Of a stretch of DNA of 64,000 nt, positions 1-8,755 are shown piece by piece. The position numbers were made by a program, and so were the translations under genes. This DNA comes from Alphaproteobacteria bacterium. Its GTDB lineage: Bacteria > Myxococcota_A > UBA796 > GCA-2862545. The stretch is from NCBI GenBank assembly GCA_020632925.1, contig JACKER010000009.1, positions 1 to 64,000 of the forward strand. The letters are read 5' to 3'. A model generated the notes under the pieces. That model did no database searches. It was given only the letters and a program-made list of their open reading frames with translations, and was not told the DNA's origin. Numbering within the stretch: the stretch's first letter is position 1; every line of letters begins with the position of its first letter.

Positions 1-2
1 TG

Positions 3-56
3 GTCGAGCGGCTGGGCGAGGCCGCGGCGCTCTGGCGCGAGCGCACGACCGGCTGA
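3..56 (+). CDS. 3' end of an upstream gene (partial)
   Basis: An open frame enters from the left edge and ends at TGA 54-56; the visible C-terminus is VERLGEAAALWRERTTG. It is rich in Glu, Arg and Leu and would form a helix. Too little is visible to name a family. It lies 22 nt before purM on the same strand, so it may belong to the same operon. Confidence 0.45.
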   Translation, partial: VERLGEAAALWRERTTG

Positions 57-78
57 GCGGATAGCCCGCGCGCGCGAG

Positions 79-1101
79 GTGATCGTGCAGCGCGACGCAT
101 ACCGCGAGGCCGGGGTCGACGTGGACGCCGGCGACTCCCTGGTCGAGCGCATCAAGCCGTGGGCGGCGCGCACCATGCGCGACGGCGTCATCGGCGGGCT
201 CGGCGGCTTCGGCGGCCTCTTCGGCCTGAAGGGGTACGAGGATCCCGTCCTGGTCTCCGGGACCGACGGCGTGGGCACCAAGCTGCTCGTCGCCCAGGCC
301 CTCGGACGCCACGACACCATCGGCATCGATCTGGTGGCGATGTGCGTCAACGACATCGCGGTCAGCGGCGCCGAGCCCCTGTTCTTCCTCGACTACTTCG
401 CGACCGGGAAGCTGGACGTGGACGTGGCCGAGCGCGTGGTCGCCGGCATCGCCCGCGGGTGCGAGCGCAGCGGGTGCGCGCTGCTCGGCGGAGAGACGGC
501 GGAGATGCCGGGGATGTACGCCCCGGGCCACTACGACCTGGCGGGCTTCGCGGTCGGCGTGGTCGAGCGCTCGAAGATCCTCGATGGGGCGTCGATCCGG
601 CCGGGTCACCAGCTCGTCGGGCTCCCGAGCTCCGGCCTGCACAGCAACGGGTACTCGCTGGTGCGGAAGCTGCTGCTCACGGAGGACGCGGACCTGTCGG
701 CGGACCCGGGCGGGCTCGGCCGTCCGCTCGGCGACGAGCTGCTCGAGCCGACCCGGCTCTATCCCCGCCTGCTGCTCGGCATCCGGGACGCCTGGCCGCT
801 CGGCGGCGCCGCCCACATCACGGGTGGAGGCCTGCCCGGGAACGTTCCGCGGATGCTCTCCGACGGGCTCGCGGCCCGCATGTGGCGCGGATCGTGGCCC
901 GTCCCTCCCATCTTCGGGCTGCTCCAGCAGCGCGGTGAGCTCACCGAGCAGGAGATGGTGCGGACCTTCAACTGTGGGCTCGGGATGGTGCTCGCCATCG
1001 AGGCCGAACAAGCGGAGGCGCTCGCGGAGGCGACCGGCGGCTTCGTGGTCGGCGAGATCGTGGAACGGGGCGAGGGCCAGGACTGGGAGCTCGTGTCGTG
1101 A
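79..1101 (+). CDS. purM: Phosphoribosylformylglycinamidine cyclo-ligase (AIR synthetase)
   Basis: Step 5 of de novo purine synthesis: ATP-dependent closure of FGAM to aminoimidazole ribonucleotide in the cytoplasm. The 340-residue length is normal for PurM. Family hallmarks are visible: YREAGVDVDAGDSLVERIKP at the N-terminus, SGTDGVGTKL near residue 60 (the signature loop), MCVNDIAVSGAEPLFFLDY, LLGGETAEMPGMY, GLPSSGLHSNGYSLVRKL and ITGGGLPGNVPR. The start is GTG at 79, since the protein then begins exactly where PurM normally begins. It overlaps purN by 4 nt (GTGA), so the two are translationally coupled. Confidence 0.97.
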   Translation: MIVQRDAYREAGVDVDAGDSLVERIKPWAARTMRDGVIGGLGGFGGLFGLKGYEDPVLVSGTDGVGTKLLVAQALGRHDTIGIDLVAMCVNDIAVSGAEPLFFLDYFATGKLDVDVAERVVAGIARGCERSGCALLGGETAEMPGMYAPGHYDLAGFAVGVVERSKILDGASIRPGHQLVGLPSSGLHSNGYSLVRKLLLTEDADLSADPGGLGRPLGDELLEPTRLYPRLLLGIRDAWPLGGAAHITGGGLPGNVPRMLSDGLAARMWRGSWPVPPIFGLLQQRGELTEQEMVRTFNCGLGMVLAIEAEQAEALAEATGGFVVGEIVERGEGQDWELVS

Positions 1102-1724
1102 GCCAGGCCCGGGTGCCCGTGGGCGTGCTGGCGAGCGGCTCGGGGACCAACCTCCAGGCCCTGCTGGACGCCGCCGCGACCGACGACTTCCCCGCGCGGA
1201 TCGTGGTCGTCGGCTCGGATCGACCCGGGGCCCTGGCGCTGCAGCGCGCCGAGGGGATGGGCGTCCCCACCTTCACGGTGCGCCGGAAGGGGCACGCGAG
1301 CCGCGAGGACTTCGACGCCGCCGTGGCCCACCAACTCCTCGCCCACGGGGTGCGCTGGGTGTGCCTCGCCGGGTACATGCGGATCGTCGGGCCGACCTTC
1401 CTCGACGCCTTCGAGGGCCGTGTCCTCAACATCCACCCGTCGCTGCTCCCCGCCTTCCCCGGGCTCGACGCCCAGCGGCAGGCCTTCGAGCACGGGGTGA
1501 AGGTCGCCGGGTGCACGGTCCACCTGGTGGACGCCGGCACCGACACCGGGCCCATCGTCGCGCAGGAGGCCGTGCCCGTGCTCGACGGAGACGACGCCGA
1601 GGCGCTCCGGCTGCGCATCCTGGCGGCCGAGCACCGGATCTACCCCCGCGCGCTGGCGTGGGCCGTCGCCGACAAGCTGAGGATCGAGGGCCGAAAGGTC
1701 AGGATCGACGAGGAAGGACGATGA
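1098..1724 (+). CDS. purN: Phosphoribosylglycinamide formyltransferase (GAR transformylase)
   Basis: Transfers a formyl group from 10-formyl-THF to GAR, step 3 of purine synthesis. The protein is 208 residues, the usual PurN size. Visible motifs are VLASGSGTNLQALLDA at the N-terminus (phosphate-binding loop), the catalytic Asn-His pair in NIHPSLLPAFPGLDAQ, and the catalytic Asp in HLVDAGTDTGPIVAQEAV. It starts at GTG 1098, overlapping the purM stop, and its own stop overlaps the next start (ATGA 1721-1724). The three genes are therefore one translationally coupled unit. Confidence 0.97.
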   Translation: MSQARVPVGVLASGSGTNLQALLDAAATDDFPARIVVVGSDRPGALALQRAEGMGVPTFTVRRKGHASREDFDAAVAHQLLAHGVRWVCLAGYMRIVGPTFLDAFEGRVLNIHPSLLPAFPGLDAQRQAFEHGVKVAGCTVHLVDAGTDTGPIVAQEAVPVLDGDDAEALRLRILAAEHRIYPRALAWAVADKLRIEGRKVRIDEEGR

Positions 1725-3013
1725 GCTGGCAGACCGACTACCGCAGCAAGCTCACGACGCCGGAGCGCGCGCTCGAGCCGCTCCCGGGCGACGCGATGAT
1801 CTACCTGAGCGGGAACGCCGCGACGCCGAGGACCCTGTGCGCGGCGCTCGCCCGACACGCCGAGGACACGCCGGGCACGGTGACCGTCGGCCACGTGCTG
1901 CTGCTGGGCAAGGACCCCGTGCTCCCACACGACCGCGAGGAGGTCCGCCACCGCGCCTGGTTCGTGGGGCCCGCCGACCGCGACCAGGTCAACCAGGGGA
2001 TATCGGACTACGTCCCGAGCCATCTCTCGGAGATCCCGAGGCTGATCCGCGCGATGCCACGCCTGGACGGCGCGCTCCTCACCGTCGCCCCGCCCGACGA
2101 CCACGGCTTCCTCTCGCTCGGCGTCGAGGTCATGGCCTCGCTGGCAGCCGCCGAGCGCGCCCAGCGCGTCGTGGTCCAGGTGAACCCGCGGATGCCACGC
2201 ATCTTCGGCAACAGCTTCCTCCACGTCTCCGAGGTCGACGCGATCGTGGAGGCCGAGGAGGACCTGGCCACCATCCCCCGCGAGGTGCCAGGTGACGTCG
2301 AGCAGGCCATCGCACGCCACATCGTCCCGCTGATCCCCGAGCAGGCGACCCTCCAGCTCGGCATCGGCGGCATCCCCGACGCGGTCGTGGCCCAGCTCCA
2401 GGGCCGCGACGACCTCGGCGTCCACAGCGAGATGATCTCGGACGGCGTGATGGACGCGGTGATGCGCGGGGTCGTCACCGGTCGGCACAAGCCGCTGCAC
2501 CGCCGGAAGGTCGTGACCACCTTCGTCCTGGGCACGCGCGAGCTCTACGACTGGGTCGACGGCAACCCGGCGATCGAGGCCCACCCCTGCGACCACACGA
2601 ACGACCTCGTGGTCGCCTCCTCCATGCCCCGGCTGGTCGCCATCAACTCGGCGATCTCCGTGGACCTCACCGGCCAGGTGAACAGCGACTCCATGGGGAC
2701 CGCGATCTGGTCGGGCGTGGGCGGGCAGCTGGACTTCCTGCGCGCGGCGGCACGGAGCGCGGGCGGCGTGCCCATCATCGCGCTGCCCTCCACCGCGAAG
2801 GGCGGCACCATCTCGCGCATCGTGCCGACGCTGCGCCCGGGGGCAGGCGTCGTGACCACGCGCGCCGACGTGCACTGGGTCGTGACCGAGCACGGCGCCG
2901 TCAATCTCTACGGCCGTCCGTTGCACGAGCGCGCCGAGCTGTTGGTGTCGATCGCCGAGCCTCGGTTCCGCGACGAGCTGATGGCCGCGTTCCGCGCGCG
3001 GTTCAGCCGCTGA
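1721..3013 (+). CDS. Acetyl-CoA hydrolase / 4-hydroxybutyrate CoA-transferase family protein
   Basis: A 430-residue class I CoA-transferase of the acetyl-CoA hydrolase/4-hydroxybutyrate CoA-transferase type, which moves CoA between carboxylic acids through a glutamyl-CoA intermediate. The glycine-rich GIGGIPDAV (about 214-222) and HSEMISDGVMDAVMRG follow in the family order; Glu237 of HSEM is the likely catalytic Glu. The C-terminal half has GQVNSDSMG, ALPSTAKGGTISRIVP and VVTEHGAVNLYG, also typical. The start ATG 1721 overlaps purN and follows AGGAAGG. Its role beside purine genes is unclear; shared transcription is probably opportunistic. Substrate (acetate, 4-hydroxybutyrate, other) cannot be told. 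Its 3' end overlaps the convergent ridA-like gene by 11 nt. Confidence 0.9.
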   Translation: MSWQTDYRSKLTTPERALEPLPGDAMIYLSGNAATPRTLCAALARHAEDTPGTVTVGHVLLLGKDPVLPHDREEVRHRAWFVGPADRDQVNQGISDYVPSHLSEIPRLIRAMPRLDGALLTVAPPDDHGFLSLGVEVMASLAAAERAQRVVVQVNPRMPRIFGNSFLHVSEVDAIVEAEEDLATIPREVPGDVEQAIARHIVPLIPEQATLQLGIGGIPDAVVAQLQGRDDLGVHSEMISDGVMDAVMRGVVTGRHKPLHRRKVVTTFVLGTRELYDWVDGNPAIEAHPCDHTNDLVVASSMPRLVAINSAISVDLTGQVNSDSMGTAIWSGVGGQLDFLRAAARSAGGVPIIALPSTAKGGTISRIVPTLRPGAGVVTTRADVHWVVTEHGAVNLYGRPLHERAELLVSIAEPRFRDELMAAFRARFSR

Positions 3014-3383
3014 CGACGCCCACGGCCTCGATCTCGACGCGCACCCCCTTCGGGAGCCCGGCCACGGCGACGGTCGAGCGCGCGGGCCGATGGGCGCCGA
3101 ACGCCTCGGCGTAGACCGCGTTGACGGCCGCGAAGTCCGCCATGTCCACCAGGAACACGGTGCACTTCACGACCCGATCCATGCCGCTGCCGGCCGCCTC
3201 GAGCACCGCCCGCAGGTTCTTCAGGACCTGGCGCGCCTCGGCCTCCACGCCTCCCCCCACGAGCTCGCCGTTCGACGGATCGAGCGCGATCTGGCCCGAG
3301 CTGAACACGAAGCCGTTGGCGACGATGGCCTGGCTGTACGGTCCGATGGCGCTCGGTGCGCTGCTGGTGCTCACGGTCTTCAC
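3003..3383 (-). CDS. RidA/YjgF family enamine/imine deaminase
   Basis: A 126-residue Rid-family protein. RidA hydrolyses reactive 2-aminoacrylate and related enamines to keto acids. Seen here: SAIGPYSQAI near residue 11, FSSGQIALDP, and ARSTVAVAGLPKGVRVEIEA, where Arg102 matches the Arg that binds the substrate carboxylate in active RidA. The start is GTG 3383 behind a strong GGGGAGGGGA ribosome-binding site and overlaps the purine nucleoside phosphorylase stop as GTGA, so the pair is coupled. The function fits detoxification of imines, but Rid subfamilies vary in activity. Confidence 0.92.
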   Translation of the reverse strand: MKTVSTSSAPSAIGPYSQAIVANGFVFSSGQIALDPSNGELVGGGVEAEARQVLKNLRAVLEAAGSGMDRVVKCTVFLVDMADFAAVNAVYAEAFGAHRPARSTVAVAGLPKGVRVEIEAVGVVSG

Positions 3384-4204
3384 TGTCCCCTCCCCTCGAA
3401 CCGGACGATCGCCTCGGACAGGAGCGACACCATGCGCCCGCCGGCCTCGTTCGCCGCTGCCGTCACCTCCTCGTGGGAGAGCGCGTGCTGCGAGATGCCC
3501 GCCGCCAGGTTGCTCACGAGCGACAGCACGGCGCAACGCAGCCCCACCTCGGCCGCGGCGATCACCTCGGGGACCGTGCTCATGCCGACCACGTCGACCC
3601 CGAGCTTCCCGAGCATCCGGATCTCCGCCGGCGTCTCGTACGAGGGGCCCAGCATCGCGGCGAGCACGCCCTCCTTGACGGGAACCCCCGCCGCCGCAGC
3701 AGCAGCGTGGAGGACGGCCCGCATCCCCGGATCGTACGCGGTCGACATGTCGGGGAAGCGCGTGCCGTAGGCCGGCCCGTACAGCGGGTTCCGCCCCTGG
3801 AAGTTCACGTGGTCGGTGACGACGACGAGCGTGCCCGGCACCATGCCCGGCGTGATCCCGCCGACGGAGTTGGTCACCACCAGGCGCTGCACACCCCACC
3901 GATGGAGGGCGCGCACGTACCGAACGACCTCCGCCGGGTCGCGGCCTTCGTACAGGTGGACCCGACCGGCGAGCGCCACGATCTCGGCCGTCCCCAGCCG
4001 CCCACGCACGACCTCGGACGCGTGCCCCGCGACGGTCGACGCAGGCAGCCCGACCTCGGCGTAGGGCGCGCGCCGCGCGTCCTTCAGGCTGCGGACCAGA
4101 CCTCCGAGCCCCGAGCCCAACACCACCGCGGTGGGGGGTGCGGCGCCGAAGGTGGCCTGGAGGCGCTCGGCCACGTCGTTCACGGGTCCCGTCTCGGGGT
4201 GCAT
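3380..4204 (-). CDS. Purine-nucleoside phosphorylase (trimeric, PNP/MTAP type)
   Basis: Phosphorolysis of inosine/guanosine to base plus ribose-1-phosphate; purine salvage. The 274-residue length fits trimeric PNP. Motifs in order: VVLGSGLGGLV, PASTVAGHASEVVRGRLG, GRVHLYEG, VVTNSVGGITPG, DHVNFQGRNPLYGP, FPDMSTAYDP, GPSYETPAEIRMLGKLGVD, VGMSTVPEVIAAAE and SLVSNLAAGIS; the last carries the base-contacting Asn. The start is ATG 4204, preceded by GGAGAAGGA; an upstream in-frame start would add an unconserved MCHHRATNGEG. It faces purM-purN and is coupled to the RidA-like gene. Confidence 0.95.
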   Translation of the reverse strand: MHPETGPVNDVAERLQATFGAAPPTAVVLGSGLGGLVRSLKDARRAPYAEVGLPASTVAGHASEVVRGRLGTAEIVALAGRVHLYEGRDPAEVVRYVRALHRWGVQRLVVTNSVGGITPGMVPGTLVVVTDHVNFQGRNPLYGPAYGTRFPDMSTAYDPGMRAVLHAAAAAAGVPVKEGVLAAMLGPSYETPAEIRMLGKLGVDVVGMSTVPEVIAAAEVGLRCAVLSLVSNLAAGISQHALSHEEVTAAANEAGGRMVSLLSEAIVRFEGRGQ

Positions 4205-4314
4205 TCCTTCTCCGTTCGTCGCGCGATGGTGGCACAACCGTGGCGCGAGCGCATCCCCGCTTGTGACCCGGCCGCCATCCCGCTATGTCAGGCGGCCCGG
4301 AGGACGGCTAGCAC

Positions 4315-5502
4315 GTGTTCGAAGACACCCCCCTGGTGATGGTCGAGACGCCCGAGGCCCTGGACGAGCTGGTGGAGCAGCTCCGCAAGGTACGAGCGGT
4401 GGCCATCGACACCGAGAGCGACTCGTCCCACGCGTACCAGGAGAAGGTCTGCCTCATCCAGGTGTCCGACCTGACCACCGACTACATCGTCGACCCGCTG
4501 GCGATCGGTGACATCTCGGCGCTGGGCGACATCCTCTCGGACCCCGCGATCGTGAAGGTGCTGCACGGCGCCGACTACGACATCGTCTGCCTCAGGCGCG
4601 ACTACGGCTTCCAGATCCGCGGCCTGTTCGACACGCTGCTCGCGGCCCAGCTCGTCGGCCTCGAGCGGATCGGCCTCGCCGACCTCGTCGTCCGCTACTT
4701 CGGCATCGAGCTCGACAAGGCGTTCCAGCGTCACAACTGGGCGCTGCGCCCGCTGCTCGACGAGCACATCGAGTACGCGCGAGGCGACACGCACTTCCTG
4801 CTGGCGCTGCACGAGATCCTGGTTCGCGAGCTCCGTCGGGTGGGCAAGCTGCGGCACCAGCGCGAGGAGTGCCAGGTGCTCGAGCGGCGGCGCTGGCAGG
4901 GCCGCACGAACGACCCGGACGCCTGGCGCGACGCCCGTGGTGCCCAGGATCTGGACGAGGACGGCCTGCGCGTCCTCCGGAAGCTCTGGCGGTACCGCGA
5001 CGAGCAGGCGCGCAAGATGGATCGCCCGGTCTACAAGGTCATCCCCGACGACGTGCTCATGGAGCTCGCCGACACCCGTCCCGAGACGGAGCGCGAGCTC
5101 GACGGCGTCATCAACCCCAAGTCGGCGATGCGCCGCCGCCACGGGCGGAAGTTCCTCGAGATGATCGCCGCTGGCCTCGCGGACGAGACGCCCCTGCCCG
5201 CCCGGAAGGCCAAGGACGCGCCGCGCAAGGAGCGCCCCAAGACCGGCCTGCGGACGCGGCTGCGCGGGCGGACGGCGGATCGCGTGCTCGCCGACCTCAA
5301 GCTCTGGCGCAACGAGGTCATCGCCCGCAACCCGCGGCTGAACTCGTTCTCGGTCGCGAGCAACTCCCAGCTCAAGGCGATCGCGACGTACCGCCCTCGC
5401 ACGCTCGACGAGCTCGGCCAGGTGCCCGAGGTCCGCAAGTGGCAGGTGCGCGACTACGGGGAGGAGCTCCTCGAGCGCCTCGAGAAGCTCGATCCCCGGT
5501 AG
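4315..5502 (+). CDS. rnd: Ribonuclease D
   Basis: A 3'-5' exoribonuclease that trims tRNA precursors and other structured RNAs. The N-terminal DEDDy nuclease domain shows AIDTESDSSH (first Asp/Glu pair near 33-35), KVLHGADYDIVCLRRDYG, GLFDTLLAAQLVG and YARGDTHFLLALH (the YxxxD motif). An HRDC-like region follows near 215-285, and a second ends the protein (about 305-390: LKLWRNEVIARN, IATYRPRTLDEL). The linker is basic. At 395 residues it is a full RNase D. The start is GTG 4315 with GGAGG 12 nt upstream. Confidence 0.95.
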   Translation: MFEDTPLVMVETPEALDELVEQLRKVRAVAIDTESDSSHAYQEKVCLIQVSDLTTDYIVDPLAIGDISALGDILSDPAIVKVLHGADYDIVCLRRDYGFQIRGLFDTLLAAQLVGLERIGLADLVVRYFGIELDKAFQRHNWALRPLLDEHIEYARGDTHFLLALHEILVRELRRVGKLRHQREECQVLERRRWQGRTNDPDAWRDARGAQDLDEDGLRVLRKLWRYRDEQARKMDRPVYKVIPDDVLMELADTRPETERELDGVINPKSAMRRRHGRKFLEMIAAGLADETPLPARKAKDAPRKERPKTGLRTRLRGRTADRVLADLKLWRNEVIARNPRLNSFSVASNSQLKAIATYRPRTLDELGQVPEVRKWQVRDYGEELLERLEKLDPR

Positions 5503-5514
5503 TGCTCTCCGCGC

Positions 5515-8217
5515 TCAGCGCTTGCGACGCCGACGCCGGCGCTTCCTCCGCGGCTCCACGGCGGCGTCCTTCTGCAGCAGGCAGGCCCACCCGAGCTCCT
5601 CGGCGTCCGGCCAGAAGGAACCCCAGCGCGCACGGAGGTGCTGGGCGATGTCGGCGTGTCCGGCGCGGCGCAGCCCCGGATCGGCGCGCAGCATCCGGTG
5701 CGCCTCGTCCCTGGCGGCCAGCAGCAGGTCGAGGTCCACGTCGGGCTCGAACCACCGCCACGACGCCGGTGGCGTCGATCCGGGAACCACACAGCGGTCC
5801 GTTCCGCGCAGCTGCACGAGCGACTCGGTGAGGCGGAACCCGTCGGGCGCCGAGACCACGCGGTCGATGCGCGCCGCGGCGTCGGCCTCGGCGTTCTCCC
5901 CCACCACCAGGATGGCGCGGGCGGGTCGCACCGAGCGCGAGAAGTACCCGATGATCCTGTGCAGACGCCACTGCTCCACACGGTCGGCCTGCTCCACCAC
6001 GACCACGGCGGCGCCCGGGACCGAGGGCGCGTCCTCCACCCGGGTCGTCGACACCAGCACCGAGATCCGTCGGTGGCTGAAGTCCTCGTGCACGCGGGCC
6101 TGCTCCTCGCGCGGCATGGCGCCGTGCAGCAGGCCCACCTTCAGACCGCGGAGCGCGTCGCCCTCGAGCGCGCGCACGACGCGCAGGGCTTCGGGGATCT
6201 CGAGGGCGTCGCGGCCGTCCACCATCGGGAACACGACGACGCCCTGGTCGCCACGCTCCACCGCCTCGCGGATCTGGTGGTACGCCGTGACGCGCTCCGA
6301 GGCGGGGCACAGCGCGATCCGCGCGGGCCGACGACCCTCCTGCCGGACGACGGACAGGTGGAAGTCGGCGTACGCCGTGGACAGCACGCGCGGACCGACG
6401 GGCACGACGGGCACGACGAGCAGGTGCGGACGAGGGGCCGGCAGCGCGGCGTGCCAGACGGCGGCCGCACCCCAGGGCTCGCGCTCGAACGCGATGGCGA
6501 GCCCGAGGCGGCGGAACTCGAGCGGCTCCTGCGTCGCCAGGGTGTCCGCCGCGCAGAACACGACGTGCACCTCGCCCCGTCGGATCGCGTCCCGCTGGGC
6601 GCTGCCGACGCCGCCCGGTCCGAGGATGCGACCCACGAGCCCGAGCTCACGCAGGACCGGCTCTGCGTGCAGGAACCGGTTCTCGGCGTCCGTCGCGTCC
6701 GAGCCGATCACCAGCACCTGGCTCTTGGACTCGGTCGCGATGACCGCCGCGAGCAGGGCCACCCGCCCCCGACCCGCACCGACCTCACTGACGAGCACCC
6801 GACGCATCGGGAACGAGCGACGGATGTCCCGCTTGATGTCCTCGAGCGCGGCCTGGGCGGAGTCGCCGAGGACCATGTCCATCGTCTGCCCGAGGCGGGC
6901 GACGTGCTCGTGGAGGATCGTGTGCCCCAGCCCCCGATCCCGGCCGGGCTGGAGGCGCGGCAGGATGCCCGCGAGCTGCACCATCAGCGCCTCGTCGAAG
7001 GCCATCCGTCGACGGCCGGGCTCGGCCCCCTGGATCTGGGCCTCCACCAGCGCGGCGCCCAGCGTGGACAAGCCGCCGGCCCGGGCCAGCGCGTCGGGGT
7101 GGAGCGGGTCGCGGACCTGGCCCAGCTGCGGCTGCAGGGTCGCCCACAGCGCGCGCATCTCCCCATCGTCCGTGTCCGCGAGCCCCCAGCAGACCAGGCG
7201 CGCGACGTGGTCGTCGGCCGTGACGCACTCGGCGTCGACGAGCACCGCGCCCTCGCCGTGGCCCACCACCGTGCCTGCGACCACCACCTTCTGGCCGATG
7301 TCCACCGGGGCAGCGACGCTCGACCAGCGGACGGCCATCGGTCCGGCGCCGCGGACCCTCGACCAGCGCTGCGCCGAGCCGTCGGGGAGCAACACCTTCC
7401 AGTGGCTGGCGATCCTCCCGCCGACCGCTCCGCGCTCCAGGCCCTCCGGCAGGTCGCGTCCCGCGCCGTGCACCGACCCGAGATCCTCGATTCGGGAGGG
7501 GCGCAGCCAGGCCAGATCGCGGACCGTCTCCACGCCGGCGGCGGCCAGGCCGGAGGCGAGCGCGGGGGGACAGCCGACGAGATCCACCAGGGCGTGCCCG
7601 AGGTCGCCGGCGAACTCCGTCGGCCCCTCGTCCTCCTCCTCGTCCTCCTCCTCGACGCGCTCCACCGGTGTCGAGGGCGTGGGCGCGGGCGCCTGGGTCT
7701 CCGCCCTCGGGGCGGGCGTGGGTGCCGGGGCCTCCGCCCTCGGGGCGGGCGCGGTTGCCTGGGTCCCCGCCTCCGCGACGGGCGCGGGCGCAGGCGGAGG
7801 TGCGGGCGGCGGCTCCTCGACCTGCACGCGGCGCGGCTTGTGGACCGGCCGGAACGAGGCCCGCATCGGCAGGCCCGCCAGCGCGTCCACGCGCGCGAGC
7901 AGCGAGTAGACCTCCGACAGCACGACGCGAGGGTCCTCCGCGGCGTCCAGCCGCGCGAGCGCCGCGTCCATCTCGGCGAGCGGCGAGAGCAACGCCTCCG
8001 GCAACGTCAGGCCGAGCGCGCGAGCGGCGTGGGGCCGCAGGTTGGCGCCGAGGTAGGGAGAGGGCCGACCGCGCGGCGACAGCGCCCACGCGACCATGCG
8101 GCGCACGGGGGCCATGGCGCGATCCAGGTCGCGCAGCGGCAGCCGCTCCTCCACCTCGGCCGCGCGCTCCGCCGGCGCCGGCTGCTCCGGGCCGTCGGTG
8201 GTCGCGGTCTCGGTCAT
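5515..8217 (-). CDS. RecG-like protein with degenerate helicase motifs
   Basis: A 900-residue protein with the layout of RecG but broken ATPase motifs. Residues 1-125 look helical, 130-200 are a Pro/Ala/Glu linker, and about 205-345 resemble the RecG wedge with its OB fold. The RecG-typical segment LSTLGAALVEAQIQGAEP..RRRMAFDEALMVQLA lies at 384-416. The P-loop normally read as GDVGSGKT is SEVGAGRG (477-484), with Lys replaced by Arg. The DEQHRFG box is FEREPWG (577-583). The GRVGR motif VI is GYFSR (757-761). In contrast, KVGLLHGAMPREEQARV (693-709) and ISVLVSTTRVEDAPSVPGA (718-736) remain RecG-like. It is therefore probably a catalytically dead paralogue with a structural or DNA-binding role. 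The C-terminus is a basic RRKRRRRRRKR tail. ATG 8217 overlaps the greA stop (ATGA). Confidence 0.85.
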   Translation of the reverse strand: MTETATTDGPEQPAPAERAAEVEERLPLRDLDRAMAPVRRMVAWALSPRGRPSPYLGANLRPHAARALGLTLPEALLSPLAEMDAALARLDAAEDPRVVLSEVYSLLARVDALAGLPMRASFRPVHKPRRVQVEEPPPAPPPAPAPVAEAGTQATAPAPRAEAPAPTPAPRAETQAPAPTPSTPVERVEEEDEEEDEGPTEFAGDLGHALVDLVGCPPALASGLAAAGVETVRDLAWLRPSRIEDLGSVHGAGRDLPEGLERGAVGGRIASHWKVLLPDGSAQRWSRVRGAGPMAVRWSSVAAPVDIGQKVVVAGTVVGHGEGAVLVDAECVTADDHVARLVCWGLADTDDGEMRALWATLQPQLGQVRDPLHPDALARAGGLSTLGAALVEAQIQGAEPGRRRMAFDEALMVQLAGILPRLQPGRDRGLGHTILHEHVARLGQTMDMVLGDSAQAALEDIKRDIRRSFPMRRVLVSEVGAGRGRVALLAAVIATESKSQVLVIGSDATDAENRFLHAEPVLRELGLVGRILGPGGVGSAQRDAIRRGEVHVVFCAADTLATQEPLEFRRLGLAIAFEREPWGAAAVWHAALPAPRPHLLVVPVVPVGPRVLSTAYADFHLSVVRQEGRRPARIALCPASERVTAYHQIREAVERGDQGVVVFPMVDGRDALEIPEALRVVRALEGDALRGLKVGLLHGAMPREEQARVHEDFSHRRISVLVSTTRVEDAPSVPGAAVVVVEQADRVEQWRLHRIIGYFSRSVRPARAILVVGENAEADAAARIDRVVSAPDGFRLTESLVQLRGTDRCVVPGSTPPASWRWFEPDVDLDLLLAARDEAHRMLRADPGLRRAGHADIAQHLRARWGSFWPDAEELGWACLLQKDAAVEPRRKRRRRRRKR

Positions 8218-8687
8218 CGGTAGTGGACCTCGACGATCTCCCAGTTCTGGTTGCCGCTGGGGGCCGGCACGACCGTCTCGTCGCCCTCGTTCTTGCCGAT
8301 CAACGCCTTGCCGAGGGGAGACTTGTAGCTCACGGTGCCCGACTCCACGCTCGCCTCGTCCTCGCCGACGATCCGCCAGGTCCGACGCTCACCGTTCCCG
8401 TTCTCGATCACGACGGTGCACCCGAAGATGACGCGGTCGTTCTTGGGCAGCTTCGTCACGTCGATGATGTCGGCGCTCGCGACGCGTCCTTCGAGCTCGG
8501 CGATCCGACCCTCGCAGTGCGCCTGGCGCTCCTTGGCGTCCTCGTACTCGCTGTTCTCGGAGATGTCGCCGTGGGCGCGCGCCTCCTCGATGTCGCGCAC
8601 GATCTGCGGTCGGACGACCTCCTTGTAGTTGGCGAGCTCGGCGACGAGGGCGGCGTAGCCCTCGGGGGTGACTGGGTAGCGGGTCAT
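8214..8687 (-). CDS. greA: Transcription elongation factor GreA
   Basis: A 157-residue secondary-channel factor that stimulates RNA polymerase to cleave backtracked RNA. It has the N-terminal coiled coil with MTRYPVTPEGYAALVAEL and the tip sequence ARAHGDISENSEYEDAKERQ, which carries the two acidic residues delivered to the active site. The C-terminal FKBP-like domain shows VIFGCTVVIEN, WRIVGEDEAS and SYKSPLGKALIGKNEGDE. Start ATG 8687 has AGAGGAA upstream; the longer in-frame reading adds an unconserved stretch. It is coupled to the RecG-like gene and sits downstream of lepA and a small membrane protein gene in one orientation. Confidence 0.95.
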   Translation of the reverse strand: MTRYPVTPEGYAALVAELANYKEVVRPQIVRDIEEARAHGDISENSEYEDAKERQAHCEGRIAELEGRVASADIIDVTKLPKNDRVIFGCTVVIENGNGERRTWRIVGEDEASVESGTVSYKSPLGKALIGKNEGDETVVPAPSGNQNWEIVEVHYR

Positions 8688-8755
8688 GGATTCCTCTCGA
8701 GGCGCGCGCGCGGACCCTCGTGGATCGTGCGGTGCGGCCGACGGGCCAATGTAGC

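Noticed and set aside
5638..8223. Long plus-strand open frame of 861 codons opposite the RecG-like gene
   Set aside because: It is the antisense shadow of a GC-rich gene: protein rich in His, Arg and Asp with no domain, no ribosome-binding site, while the minus strand has clear RecG similarity.
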